DNA of 64,000 nucleotides. Origin: Arthrobacter russicus (GTDB lineage: Bacteria; Actinomycetota; Actinomycetes; Actinomycetales; Micrococcaceae). The translations under genes were made by a program, and so were the position numbers. Positions within the stretch are counted from its first letter, which is position 1. Each line of letters begins with the position of its first letter. The DNA is taken from assembly GCF_031454135.1 (NCBI RefSeq), contig NZ_JAVDQF010000001.1:2666001-2730000 (forward strand). The letters run 5' to 3'. Shown here piece after piece: positions 26,302 through 35,676 of this stretch. Below the pieces are notes generated by a model. The model saw only the letters and a list, made by a program, of their open reading frames with translations. It was not told the origin of the DNA and did no database searches.

Positions 26302-28050
26302 ATGAACACAGGGAGCAGCACCGAACGGCAATTGGCTACCAACGTCTTGGTCATCGGCACCGGCGGCGCCGGGCTCCGGGCCTCGATCGAACTGGCGGAA
26401 CGCGGGGTGCAGGTGCTCGCGGTCGGCAAACGGCGCAAGCACGATGCGCACACCACGCTGGCCGCCGGCGGAATCAACGCGGCATTGGGCACCATCGACC
26501 CCGAAGACAGTTGGCAGCAGCATGCTGCGGACACGCTCCGGGAATCCTACTTCCTGGCCGACCCTGAGATCATCGAGATCGTGGCCCGCAACGCCGCGCG
26601 CGGGATCGAAGATCTGGAACGCTGGGGGATGCCCTTCGCCCGAGAGGCCGACGGCCGGTTGAGCCAACGGTTCTTCGGCGCGCACACCTACCGCCGCACC
26701 TGTTTCGCCGGCGACTACACCGGGCTGGAAATGCAACGCACCCTGGTCAGCCGGGCCACCGCCGTCGGCGTCGAGATCGTGGACACCATCTACATCACCC
26801 GGATCCTGGAGAGCGACGGGGTGGTTTTCGGCGCCTACGGCTTCGACGTCGTGGACGGCACCCCGGTGGTGATCCACGCCGATGCGGTGATTCTGGCGGC
26901 CGGCGGGCATACCCGGATCTGGCGTTACACCTCCTCCCGGCGGGACGAGAACACCGGGGATTCGTTCCGCTTGGCCGCGCTCGCCGGCGGGAAGATCCGG
27001 GATGCGGAACTGGTCCAGTTCCACCCCTCGGGTCTGATCGAGCCGGACGACGCCGCCGGGACCCTGGTCTCCGAGGCCGCCCGCGGAGAAGGCGGGGTCT
27101 TGCGCAACGCCTTGGGCGAGCGGTTCATGGAGCGCTACGACCCGCAACGGATGGAGCTGTCCACCCGGGACCGGGTGGCGCTCGCGAACTACACCGAGAT
27201 CGCCGAAGGCCGGGGCACTGAAAAAGGAGGCGTATACCTGGACGTTTCGCACCTGCCGAAAGAGCAGATCCGGGCCAAACTGCCACGGCTCTACCGGAAC
27301 TTGGTGGACCTGCAGATGCTGGACATCACCGAAAGCCCGATCGAAGTGGCACCGACTGCGCACTACTCGATGGGCGGGGTCTGGGTCCGGCCCGAAGACC
27401 ACGGCACCGGGGTCGAAGGGCTTTACGCGATCGGCGAGGCCTCCAGCGGTCTGCACGGGGCCAACCGGTTGGGCGGCAACTCGCTCATCGAGCTGATGGT
27501 CTACGGACGGATCGTCGGTGAAGAAGTCGCCGAGTACTCCCGGCAACGTGGTTCAGTGCGCCGTGATCCGGAAGCCGTTGCCGCGGCCCGGGCGGAAATG
27601 CAAGGGCTGCTCAGCGGCGGGGGCAAGGAGAACCCGCGCCGGCTGCAGCGCGCGATCCGCGATTTGATGACCGAGCACGCAGGTGTGGTGCGCAGTGAAG
27701 CCGGATTGCGCGAAGGCCTGGCCAAACTCGCGGAACTGGAAGCGCGCTTGCCCGAGGTGACTGCATACCCGGACATCGCCGGATTCGACGACCTGGCGCA
27801 CGCCTTCGACCTGCTCGGTTCGGTGCTCGCCGCCCGGGCTACCCTGGAATGCGCGCTGGAACGCCGCGAGACCAGAGGCTGCCACAACCGGGAAGACTTC
27901 CCGGAGCAGGACGACGCGCTGCGCGGCAACATGGTGTGGAGCAAGCACGAGGGCGTCGTCTTCGAGCCGGCGAAAGCAGCACCGGAGTCGTTCCGCGATC
28001 TGGCCTATGCCACGGCCGATGATTCGGTGGCCGGGAAGCTGGTCGAGTAG
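26302..28050 (+). CDS. FAD-dependent succinate dehydrogenase/fumarate reductase-type flavoprotein
   Basis: A 582-residue flavoprotein with FAD motif VLVIGTGGAGLRASIELAER, the segment AHTTLAAGGINAALG (the His position used for covalent FAD in SdhA/FrdA), a catalytic region with SEAARGEGGVLRN and AHYSMGGVWV, and a C-terminal helical domain. It resembles SdhA, FrdA and L-aspartate oxidase. No iron-sulfur or membrane subunit and no nadA/nadC is nearby, so it is a stand-alone member of unknown substrate. Start ATG at 26302 with TAGCAT upstream; an ATG at 26293 lies within that hexamer and is less likely. Confidence 0.87.
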   Translation: MNTGSSTERQLATNVLVIGTGGAGLRASIELAERGVQVLAVGKRRKHDAHTTLAAGGINAALGTIDPEDSWQQHAADTLRESYFLADPEIIEIVARNAARGIEDLERWGMPFAREADGRLSQRFFGAHTYRRTCFAGDYTGLEMQRTLVSRATAVGVEIVDTIYITRILESDGVVFGAYGFDVVDGTPVVIHADAVILAAGGHTRIWRYTSSRRDENTGDSFRLAALAGGKIRDAELVQFHPSGLIEPDDAAGTLVSEAARGEGGVLRNALGERFMERYDPQRMELSTRDRVALANYTEIAEGRGTEKGGVYLDVSHLPKEQIRAKLPRLYRNLVDLQMLDITESPIEVAPTAHYSMGGVWVRPEDHGTGVEGLYAIGEASSGLHGANRLGGNSLIELMVYGRIVGEEVAEYSRQRGSVRRDPEAVAAARAEMQGLLSGGGKENPRRLQRAIRDLMTEHAGVVRSEAGLREGLAKLAELEARLPEVTAYPDIAGFDDLAHAFDLLGSVLAARATLECALERRETRGCHNREDFPEQDDALRGNMVWSKHEGVVFEPAKAAPESFRDLAYATADDSVAGKLVE

Positions 28051-28054
28051 CCGA

Positions 28055-30571
28055 CTAGTGACGGCGCTTCCGGGGCACGGCGGCGCCGAGCAGCAGCAAG
28101 CCCAGGGCCAGTGCTCCGCCGCTGGTCAGCAGTGCACCCGGGACGGACTCGATCCCGGTTTCGGCCAAAGTCTGTCCGGTATCCGCTCCGAGTCCGTCGA
28201 CAATGCTCAGGCTGGTGGAGCCGAAGAGCGTCCCGTCCGGCAGATAGACCCCGATGGTGTGCTTTCCGACCGGCACTTCTGCCGGGATGGTGACCTGGTA
28301 GCTGCCTTGCGCCGAGGCAGTGTTCCTGCCGAGGAAGAACGGATCGCTGAACAACCAGGTATCCAATTCCTGCCCGGCTCCGACGGCTGCCACCTTGATC
28401 TCGATGGTCTGGCCTGGTTGCGCCGAAGCCACCGTGCGCACCGGGTTGCCGGTCTGGCCGGTCTGCGGCGCCACCGTGGGGGTGGTCGGTTGTCCGGTCG
28501 GTGGGCCGGTAGTCGGGGTCACCGGAGTTTCGGTCGGGGTGACCACCGGCGTCGGCGGAACCTCGGAGCCGAACGTTGCGAAAGCCTGCGCACTGCCACC
28601 GACGAAGGGGACTGACACGGTGCTCTTGCTCAGATCGATCGAGGTTTTGATGCCCGATTGCAGGCAGAGCGTGGTGCAGTTCTGCCCGTCGATATCGGTT
28701 GCATAAACCATCAGTTCCAAGGTGTGGTCCTTGGCGAGCAAGTATTCGGTCGAGATGAATGGCAGCTCCATGGCGTAGAAGGTTCCGGGTACGACCGCCG
28801 CGGAGCTGGTGAGCGAATCTCGGTTCTGCGGATCCCGCCAGGCCCGGGTGACGACCTTCGCTTTGCCATCGGGGCCCCGGTCCAAAAGCTGCAACGACAG
28901 GTTCGGAGCCACGCCGCTGAAGCTCAGATTCAGTTTGGCGGTGGCGAAACCGCTGAGCCGGATGTCCGCTTTGGCCGGGTTGGAGGCGTAGAGCAAACGC
29001 CCGGCCGAAGGTTTCGCGGCCAAATCCTGCTGCGAAGTCTTCGCATCGTCGGTCAGCGTCTGGATCGCCTCCGGCCCGCTGGGCAGTGCGCCTGGTTGGG
29101 GCGCCGGATTGAACGCGACCAGGCCGCTCTTGCCGGTGGAACCCGGCCGGAGGGTCAGCTCGGTCGTCCCGCTGCCGCGCAACGGCCAGGACGGCTGGTA
29201 CTGCCAGGTCTTGTCTTTTGCGGCCTTCCCCGGGTCCGCATTCTGGATGCTGACTTCCGAAGTGTTCTCCACGCCGTTGGCCACGCCGAACAGATAGTGC
29301 GAGAACCATTTGTTGATCAGCGAGGTCCAGGAGAAGTCGCCGGACGACGGCGGGGTCTGGTGCCCGTACTGGTGCAGCACCAGTTTCACCGGCACATTTC
29401 GCGCCTTCAGCGCTTGGTACCACTTGGTGGATTGGTCCAATCGGACGTTCCAGTCGGAGAGGCCCGCGGCCAGCAGGGTTGGCGCTTTCACCTGGTCCGC
29501 TTTGTCCAAGAAGTTCCGTTCGGCCCAGAAAGCACTGTATTGGCCGGTGGCGCGGTCCTGCCTTTTCGCGTAGTCCTCGGCAAGATACTGGCAGGCAGCC
29601 TGCAGTTTTTCGGTGCTCAGCAGCGCTGAGACGTAGTTGTCCAGGTCTTCGCCGGGGTACCCCGCAGGTTCGACGACGGCGCCGCCGACCCGGTAGTAAT
29701 CGTAGAAGTTGCTGAGTGCCGAAATCGGCACCACGGCTTCCAGGCCCGGCACTCCGGTGGTGGAGGCCAGGATCGGCAGGGTGCCGTCGTAGGAGACGCC
29801 GGTCATGCCGATTTTTCCCGTGGACCAGGCGGTGCTGCGGGCTTCGTTGCCCGCGGTGTCGCGGGCCACGGTGCGTCCGGCCAGCCAATCCACCACGGCC
29901 TTGGTGGAGGCGGCTTCATTGCCGTCCAGCATGGTCGGGCAGCCGGTGGATTCATTGGTGCCCAAAGCGTCCACCGAGACGAAGGCGAATCCGCGATCCG
30001 TGTAGAAGCTGCTGTTGGGGCGGTTGTTGGAAGGCCGGCCGGAACTGTCCTTGATCGTGCCGATGCCGCCTACCGGGATCGGCTGGCTGGGGTCCCAGGG
30101 GTTTTGTTTCATGTCATGCAGGAAGTATTCGGTATTGAAGCCGCCGTTGTAGGGGCTCATCCGGACTACCGAAGGAACTTTGATGCTGTCCTGGCCCAGA
30201 TCGGTGTCTTTGGGCCGGTAGACCGTGGCCCGGATTTCGTCGTCCTTGCCGTCCCGGTCGGTGTCGATGCCCGGAACCGGGATCCAAACCTCATCCCTGA
30301 CCAGGGGATGGCCTTTGTAGACCGGTTGGGCCTCGCCATTGCTGAACACCGGCTGTTGCGGGGTCACGCCGTCCCAGCCGGCAGCCGCGTCGGCCTCCGC
30401 CGTCGGGCTGCTCTGCCCTGGATCGTCCGACGTCCGGGCTGAGGACTCCTGGCTGGTCTGTTCCTGGAGTCCGACGTCGGCAAGCGCCGGCGTGCTGCCG
30501 GCGGCGAAGGTCAGGGCCAAAGCGGCGAGGATGGCGAGACTGCTGCGGGCGGTGGATTTTCCGAGTTCCAT
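28055..30571 (-). CDS. Secreted X-prolyl dipeptidyl-peptidase/CocE-type hydrolase with LAETG sortase anchor
   Basis: An 838-residue extracellular protein. It has a signal peptide (ALALTFAAGSTPALA), a CocE/PepX alpha/beta-hydrolase domain with VVRMSPYNGGF and nucleophile GMTGVSYDG, the triad Asp probably in AGLSDWN and His in HQYGHQ, and a jelly-roll C-terminal domain. A Pro/Thr-rich spacer (TPTETPVTPTTGPPT) is followed by an Ig-like segment, then LAETG, a hydrophobic helix and RKRRH. LAETG fits the LAXTG signal of class E sortases in high-G+C Gram-positives, so it should be wall-anchored. A clear AAGGAGA ribosome-binding site precedes the ATG. Confidence 0.88.
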   Translation of the reverse strand: MELGKSTARSSLAILAALALTFAAGSTPALADVGLQEQTSQESSARTSDDPGQSSPTAEADAAAGWDGVTPQQPVFSNGEAQPVYKGHPLVRDEVWIPVPGIDTDRDGKDDEIRATVYRPKDTDLGQDSIKVPSVVRMSPYNGGFNTEYFLHDMKQNPWDPSQPIPVGGIGTIKDSSGRPSNNRPNSSFYTDRGFAFVSVDALGTNESTGCPTMLDGNEAASTKAVVDWLAGRTVARDTAGNEARSTAWSTGKIGMTGVSYDGTLPILASTTGVPGLEAVVPISALSNFYDYYRVGGAVVEPAGYPGEDLDNYVSALLSTEKLQAACQYLAEDYAKRQDRATGQYSAFWAERNFLDKADQVKAPTLLAAGLSDWNVRLDQSTKWYQALKARNVPVKLVLHQYGHQTPPSSGDFSWTSLINKWFSHYLFGVANGVENTSEVSIQNADPGKAAKDKTWQYQPSWPLRGSGTTELTLRPGSTGKSGLVAFNPAPQPGALPSGPEAIQTLTDDAKTSQQDLAAKPSAGRLLYASNPAKADIRLSGFATAKLNLSFSGVAPNLSLQLLDRGPDGKAKVVTRAWRDPQNRDSLTSSAAVVPGTFYAMELPFISTEYLLAKDHTLELMVYATDIDGQNCTTLCLQSGIKTSIDLSKSTVSVPFVGGSAQAFATFGSEVPPTPVVTPTETPVTPTTGPPTGQPTTPTVAPQTGQTGNPVRTVASAQPGQTIEIKVAAVGAGQELDTWLFSDPFFLGRNTASAQGSYQVTIPAEVPVGKHTIGVYLPDGTLFGSTSLSIVDGLGADTGQTLAETGIESVPGALLTSGGALALGLLLLGAAVPRKRRH

Positions 30572-30837
30572 CTGTCTCCTTCACGAGTCGCAGCCACGCG
30601 GCGTCCCCGGTTCGTTTCATTGGCGTAACTCATGGAGCAGCTGTGAATTCGCCCTGATTAGCTGGAAACGTTACCAGCGCGGACGAGGTTCGTATAGGGC
30701 TCAACGGGCCGGCGCAGCATCGGATCCGAACGCCGTCGTCGCTTTGCTGACAGGGTGTGTGACGAAGTGTTTCCGCGCGTGACCTCGCGTGTCACCGGGG
30801 TTCGGGTGGCCCGGAGCCGCGCGCCTACCCTCAAGAT

Positions 30838-32580
30838 ATGACGCAGACCGCCACCGACACTTCGAATCGATCAGAAGGGTCAGCCCGCCCCGAGCGGCCA
30901 TCCCGTCCTGCGGCCAAGCCGCACGGGCAATGGAAAGTGGACGGTACCGAGCCGTTGAACGCCAATGAAACCTGGAAACAGGAAGACGGCGGGCTCAATG
31001 TGCGAGAGCGGATCGAACAGGTCTATTCGAAGCAGGGATTCGACTCGATCGACGGCACCGATCTGCATGGCAGGTTCCGCTGGTATGGCCTGTACACCCA
31101 GCGCAAGCCCGGAATCGACGGCGGCAAGACCGCGACCCTGGAACCGCATGAGCTCGAAGACAAGTACTTCATGCTCCGGGTCCGGATCGACGGCGGCGCA
31201 CTGAGCACCGAGCAGTTGCGGGTGATTGCGCAGATTTCGGTTGATTTCGCCCGGGGGTCCGCGGATCTGACCGACCGGCAGAACATCCAATTGCACTGGA
31301 TCCGGGTCGAGGACGTGCCGGAGATCTGGCGGCGCCTGGAAGCCGTGGGGCTGTCCACGACCGAGGCCTGCGGCGATGTGCCGCGGGTGATTCTGGGCTC
31401 GCCGGTGGCCGGTATCGCGAAAGACGAGATCATCGATCCGACGCCGTTGATCAATGCGCTCGCGGAGCGGTTCATCGGTGATCCGGAGCTGGCGAATCTG
31501 CCGCGCAAGTACAAGACCGCGATCACCGGACATCCCTCGCAAGACGTCGTGCACGAGATCAACGACTTTGCCCTGGTCGGCGTGGTGCACCCGGAATTGG
31601 GCGCCGGCTACGACCTCTGGGTGGGCGGCGGTTTGTCCACGAGCGCTCGCTTGGCTGAGCGCTTGGGGGTTTTCGTTTCGCCCGAGGTAGCGCCGGAGGT
31701 GTGGCTGGGCGTGACCAGCATCTTCCGGGACTACGGTTACCGGCGGATGCGGACCAAAGCACGCTTGAAGTTCCTGATGAATGACTGGGGGCCGGAGAAG
31801 TTCCGTACGGTTTTGGAAACCGAGTACCTCGGCTATGCCCTGCCGGACGGACCGGCAGCGCCGAAGCCGAGCTCGCCCGGGGACCACGTCGGCGTGCACG
31901 AACAGAAGGACGGCCGGTTCTACATCGGCGTGGCACCGACGGTGGGCCGGGTTTCCGGTGACAAGTTGCTGGCCTTGGCATCGCTCATTGAATCTCACGG
32001 CTCGTTGCGGTTGCGGACCACGCCGCATCAGAAACTGGTGATTCTGGATGTGCCGGGGGATCAAGTGGATTCATTGGTTGCCGGTCTGGAGCCGCTCGGT
32101 CTGACCGCCAAGCCGTCGATCTTCCGGCGCAGCACGATTGCCTGCACCGGAATCGAGTACTGCAAATTGGCCATCGTGGAGACCAAAGTGACCGCTGCGA
32201 CGGCGATCGCCGAGTTGGAAAAACGCTTGGCGGATTTGGTGGCATCGGGGGAGCTGGTGGACCCGATCGCGCTGCACATCAACGGCTGCCCGAACTCGTG
32301 CGCCCGGATCCAAACCGCGGACATCGGCCTCAAAGGGATGATGCTGCCGACCCCGGGCGGCGACCCGACCCCTGGTTTCCAGGTGCATTTGGGCGGCGGT
32401 CTGGCCTCGGCGAATCGGGAAGAGGCCGGGCTGGGCCGGACCATCCGCGGCCTGAAGGTCACGGTGGAAGATCTGCCGGATTACGTGGAACGCGTAGTCC
32501 GGACCTTCGTTTCAACCCGTTCCGAGGGCGAGACCTTCGCCGAATGGGCGCATCGGTCGGATGAGGAAGTGTTGAAGTGA
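30838..32580 (+). CDS. sir: Ferredoxin-type sulfite reductase
   Basis: A 580-residue assimilatory sulfite reductase. The siroheme/[4Fe-4S] cysteines are in ACTGIEYC (about 436 and 442) and CPNSC (about 484 and 488); DLTDRQNIQLHW binds siroheme. A Tyr in RWYGLYTQR (about 83-86) and Cys in TTEACGD (about 178) sit where the mycobacterial enzyme has its Tyr-Cys crosslink, which distinguishes sulfite from nitrite reductases. First gene of a sir-cysH-cysD-cysN operon. Leaderless start: TACCCT six bases before the ATG. Electrons would come from ferredoxin via the FprA gene in this window. Confidence 0.93.
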   Translation: MTQTATDTSNRSEGSARPERPSRPAAKPHGQWKVDGTEPLNANETWKQEDGGLNVRERIEQVYSKQGFDSIDGTDLHGRFRWYGLYTQRKPGIDGGKTATLEPHELEDKYFMLRVRIDGGALSTEQLRVIAQISVDFARGSADLTDRQNIQLHWIRVEDVPEIWRRLEAVGLSTTEACGDVPRVILGSPVAGIAKDEIIDPTPLINALAERFIGDPELANLPRKYKTAITGHPSQDVVHEINDFALVGVVHPELGAGYDLWVGGGLSTSARLAERLGVFVSPEVAPEVWLGVTSIFRDYGYRRMRTKARLKFLMNDWGPEKFRTVLETEYLGYALPDGPAAPKPSSPGDHVGVHEQKDGRFYIGVAPTVGRVSGDKLLALASLIESHGSLRLRTTPHQKLVILDVPGDQVDSLVAGLEPLGLTAKPSIFRRSTIACTGIEYCKLAIVETKVTAATAIAELEKRLADLVASGELVDPIALHINGCPNSCARIQTADIGLKGMMLPTPGGDPTPGFQVHLGGGLASANREEAGLGRTIRGLKVTVEDLPDYVERVVRTFVSTRSEGETFAEWAHRSDEEVLK

Positions 32581-33287
32581 GTACTGCACTGAGGTCCCAG
32601 GAAGATTTGCAGGCTTTGGCGGCATCGGGCGCCGATCGGCTCGGTTGGGATGCCCCGACGTCGGAAGTGATCGGCTGGGTGGCCGAGAACTTCGCGCTGC
32701 CCGCGGTCGCCGTCGCCTGTTCCATGGCCGACGCCGTGCTGCCGGCCCTGGTCGCGGACCAGCTGCCCGACGTCGACGTGCTGTTTTTGGAGACCGGCTA
32801 CCACTTCCCGGAGACCCATGACACTCGGCGCGAGGTCGCCGAGAACTTGCGGGTGAACATCGTCGATGTGCTGCCCGAACAGACCGTTGCCGAACAGGAA
32901 GCCGCGCACGGCAAAGACCTGTTCGCGCGGAACCCGGCGCAATGCTGCCAGTTGCGCAAAATGGACCCGTTGAAAAAGGCGCTCTCCGGGTACGAAGTCT
33001 GGTTCACCGGCGTCCGCCGTGACGAAGCGCCTACCCGGACCAATACGCCGTTGGTCACCTGGGACTCGGTCCATGGTCTGGTCAAGGTGAATCCAATGGC
33101 CGCATGGAGCCTGGATGCCTTGGTCTCCTACGCCGAACAGCATCTGATTCCGGTCAATCCCTTGATGTCCCGGGGGTTCCTGTCCATCGGTTGCGCGCCG
33201 TGCACCCGGCCGGTCGCCGTCGGCGAAGATCCGCGGGCCGGCCGCTGGGCCGGCTTCGACAAAACAGAATGCGGGATCCACATATGA
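32577..33287 (+). CDS. cysH: Phosphoadenylyl/adenylyl-sulfate reductase
   Basis: A 236-residue CysH reducing activated sulfate to sulfite. It has the paired cysteines CC (in AQCCQLRK) and CAPC (in IGCAPCTRP) that bind a [4Fe-4S] cluster, and the catalytic C-terminal ECGIH. These mark the APS-using type, which fits the absence of an APS kinase (cysC) here. GTG start in a 4-base overlap with sir, and the stop overlaps cysD (ATGA). Confidence 0.94.
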   Translation: MSTALRSQEDLQALAASGADRLGWDAPTSEVIGWVAENFALPAVAVACSMADAVLPALVADQLPDVDVLFLETGYHFPETHDTRREVAENLRVNIVDVLPEQTVAEQEAAHGKDLFARNPAQCCQLRKMDPLKKALSGYEVWFTGVRRDEAPTRTNTPLVTWDSVHGLVKVNPMAAWSLDALVSYAEQHLIPVNPLMSRGFLSIGCAPCTRPVAVGEDPRAGRWAGFDKTECGIHI

Positions 33288-34273
33288 GCACGGAGACCAT
33301 CCCGGTCGTCGGCGTCGGGCATGGGGGCGCGCGGCGTGGCGGGCATCGCGGAGCGGGCACGCGCCCCCTACCCGAGGCCGCACGGCTTTCGAGTCTGGAC
33401 GTGCTCGAATCCGAATCGATCCACATCTTGCGCGAGGTCGTGGCGGAGTTCGAGCGGCCGGCGATGTTGTTTTCCGGCGGCAAGGACTCCGTGGTGATGC
33501 TGCACCTGGCGACCAAGGCGTTTTGGCCGGGACGGGTGCCGTTCCCGGTGTTGCACGTGGATACCGGGCACAATTTCCCGGAGGTGCTGGACTTCCGGGA
33601 CCGGACCGTGGAGCGCTTAGGACTGCGTCTGGTGGTCGGCAGCGTGCAGGAGTACCTCGATCGCGGAGAGTTGGCCGAGCGGGCCGATGGTACGCGGAAC
33701 CCGCTGCAGACTGCGCCATTATTGGGCGCGATCGCTGCGGAGAAGTTCGACGCCGTGTTCGGCGGCGGTCGGCGCGACGAGGACAAGGCCCGGGCAAAGG
33801 AGCGGATCTTGTCGCTGCGCGATGAGTTCGGGCAGTGGGATCCGCGCAATCAGCGGCCGGAGTTGTGGAATCTCTACAACGGCCGGCATACCGTGGGCCA
33901 GCACGTGCGGGCATTCCCGATTTCGAATTGGACCGAGCTGGACATCTGGCGCTACATCGAGCGCGAAGGCATTGAACTGCCTTCGATTTACTACGCGCAC
34001 GAGCGGGAGGTGTTCGAGCGCGACGGCATGTGGATGGCGGTCGGACCGTATTCGGAGCCGCGCGCTTCGGAACCCGTGGTGGCCAAAACCGTGCGTTACC
34101 GGACTGTGGGGGACATGTCCTGCACCGGAGCGGTGCTGTCCTCGGCCGCGTCGGTGGCCGACGTCGTCGTCGAAGTCGCTGCTTCGACGCTGACCGAGCG
34201 CGGGGCCACCCGGGCGGACGACCGGATTTCCGAAGCGGCGATGGAAGACCGCAAAAAGGACGGGTACTTCTGA
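33284..34273 (+). CDS. cysD: Sulfate adenylyltransferase subunit 2
   Basis: A 329-residue ATP-sulfurylase small subunit with the PP-loop SGGKDSVVMLHL near residue 62 and FGGGRRDEDKARAKER. It makes APS together with CysN. The N-terminus carries about 25 extra residues rich in Gly and Arg (GVGHGGARRGGHRGAGTR) before the conserved region. The ATG at 33284 overlaps the cysH stop; a later start within this tail cannot be excluded. Confidence 0.94.
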   Translation: MSTETIPVVGVGHGGARRGGHRGAGTRPLPEAARLSSLDVLESESIHILREVVAEFERPAMLFSGGKDSVVMLHLATKAFWPGRVPFPVLHVDTGHNFPEVLDFRDRTVERLGLRLVVGSVQEYLDRGELAERADGTRNPLQTAPLLGAIAAEKFDAVFGGGRRDEDKARAKERILSLRDEFGQWDPRNQRPELWNLYNGRHTVGQHVRAFPISNWTELDIWRYIEREGIELPSIYYAHEREVFERDGMWMAVGPYSEPRASEPVVAKTVRYRTVGDMSCTGAVLSSAASVADVVVEVAASTLTERGATRADDRISEAAMEDRKKDGYF

Positions 34274-35670
34274 TGAGCATTGCGGTTACCGAACTGGGTG
34301 CCTCCACGCTGTTCCGTTTCGCCACTGCCGGGTCCGTGGACGACGGCAAATCTACCTTGGTGGGCCGGCTGCTGCACGACTCGAAAGCGATCCTGGCGGA
34401 CACTTTGGACGCGGTGGCGCGAACCTCCGCGGAGCGCGGCTTCGGCGGGGCTTCTGGTGGTATCGATTTGGCGCTGCTGACCGACGGGCTGCGGGCCGAA
34501 CGGGAGCAGGGCATCACGATCGATGTGGCGTACCGGTATTTCGCGACCAATCGTCGGTCGTTCATTTTGGCGGACTGCCCAGGGCACGTGCAGTACACGA
34601 AGAACACGGTGACCGGGGCTTCCACAGCGGATGCCGTGGTGGTGTTGATCGATGCGCGCAAGGGCGTGCTGGAGCAGACCCGGCGGCATCTGTCGGTGCT
34701 GCATTTGTTGCGTGTGCCGCATGTCGTGGTGGCGGTGAACAAGATCGATTTGGTCGGGTTTTCCGAGTCGGTTTTCACGGAGATTGCTGCCGATGTTGCT
34801 GCGGTTGCCGAGTCGATTGGCCTGGCGGTGCCCGTGGTGGTGCCGGTATCTGCGCTGGCGGGCGACAATGTGGTTTCAGTCTCCGCGCGGACGCCTTGGT
34901 ACTCCGGCCCGTCGTTGCTGGGGGTGCTGGAATCCTTGCCGTCGACCGATGATGCGGAGTCAGCGGCGGCTGCGTCAGATTCGACCGGTTCTACTGGTCT
35001 GACCGACAGTGCGGAGCCGTTCCGGTTCCCGGTTCAGTTGGTGTTGCGGCCGCAGGGCGGGCTTGCCCCGGGCTTGTCCGCGGACGAATTCCGGGATTAC
35101 CGCGGCTATGCCGGGCAGATTGCTTCTGGGTCTGTGGCCGTGGGCGACGCGGTGACCTTGTTGCCGACCGGTCGGTCAACCACGGTGGCGGGGATCGACG
35201 GGCCCGGCGGGGTTGCTTTGGCTTCGGCGGCTGCGCCGCAGTCCGTGGTGCTGCGGTTGGCTGACGAATTGGATGTGGCGCGCGGTGAATTGATCGCAGC
35301 GGCCGGCACGGTGCGGGAACCTTCGCAGGATTTGTACTCGTCATTGAGCTGGCTTTCGCCGAAACCGTTGCGCGAAGGGTCTCGGGTCCTGGTCAAGCAT
35401 GGAACCCGCACGGTCCAGGCGTTGGTGCGGGCGATCAACGGGAAGTTGGACCTGGATTCGTTCGAGCTCGAGCCGGCCTCCTCGCTGGAACTGAACGACA
35501 TCGGCTCGGTGCAGCTGCGGCTGGCTTCGGCGCTGCCCCTGGAACCGTATGCCGCGCATCGCCGGACCGGGGCGTTCCTGGTGATCGACCCGGTGGACGG
35601 GAACACGCTGGCCGCCGGGATGGTCGGCGAGCACCCCGGGGATTCCGAAGATGAGCGGTATGTGATTTAG
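34273..35670 (+). CDS. cysN: Sulfate adenylyltransferase subunit 1 (GTPase)
   Basis: A 465-residue GTPase that drives APS synthesis with CysD. Motifs are G1 GSVDDGKSTLVGRLLHDSK, G3 DCPGHVQYTKN and G4 NKIDLV, followed by EF-Tu-like beta-barrel domains. It ends without a fused APS kinase. It overlaps cysD by one base (TGATG) and is the last gene of the operon. A short acidic, Ser-rich insert (about residues 225-250) joins the GTPase and barrel domains. Confidence 0.94.
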   Translation: MSIAVTELGASTLFRFATAGSVDDGKSTLVGRLLHDSKAILADTLDAVARTSAERGFGGASGGIDLALLTDGLRAEREQGITIDVAYRYFATNRRSFILADCPGHVQYTKNTVTGASTADAVVVLIDARKGVLEQTRRHLSVLHLLRVPHVVVAVNKIDLVGFSESVFTEIAADVAAVAESIGLAVPVVVPVSALAGDNVVSVSARTPWYSGPSLLGVLESLPSTDDAESAAAASDSTGSTGLTDSAEPFRFPVQLVLRPQGGLAPGLSADEFRDYRGYAGQIASGSVAVGDAVTLLPTGRSTTVAGIDGPGGVALASAAAPQSVVLRLADELDVARGELIAAAGTVREPSQDLYSSLSWLSPKPLREGSRVLVKHGTRTVQALVRAINGKLDLDSFELEPASSLELNDIGSVQLRLASALPLEPYAAHRRTGAFLVIDPVDGNTLAAGMVGEHPGDSEDERYVI

Positions 35671-35676
35671 GGGTTC

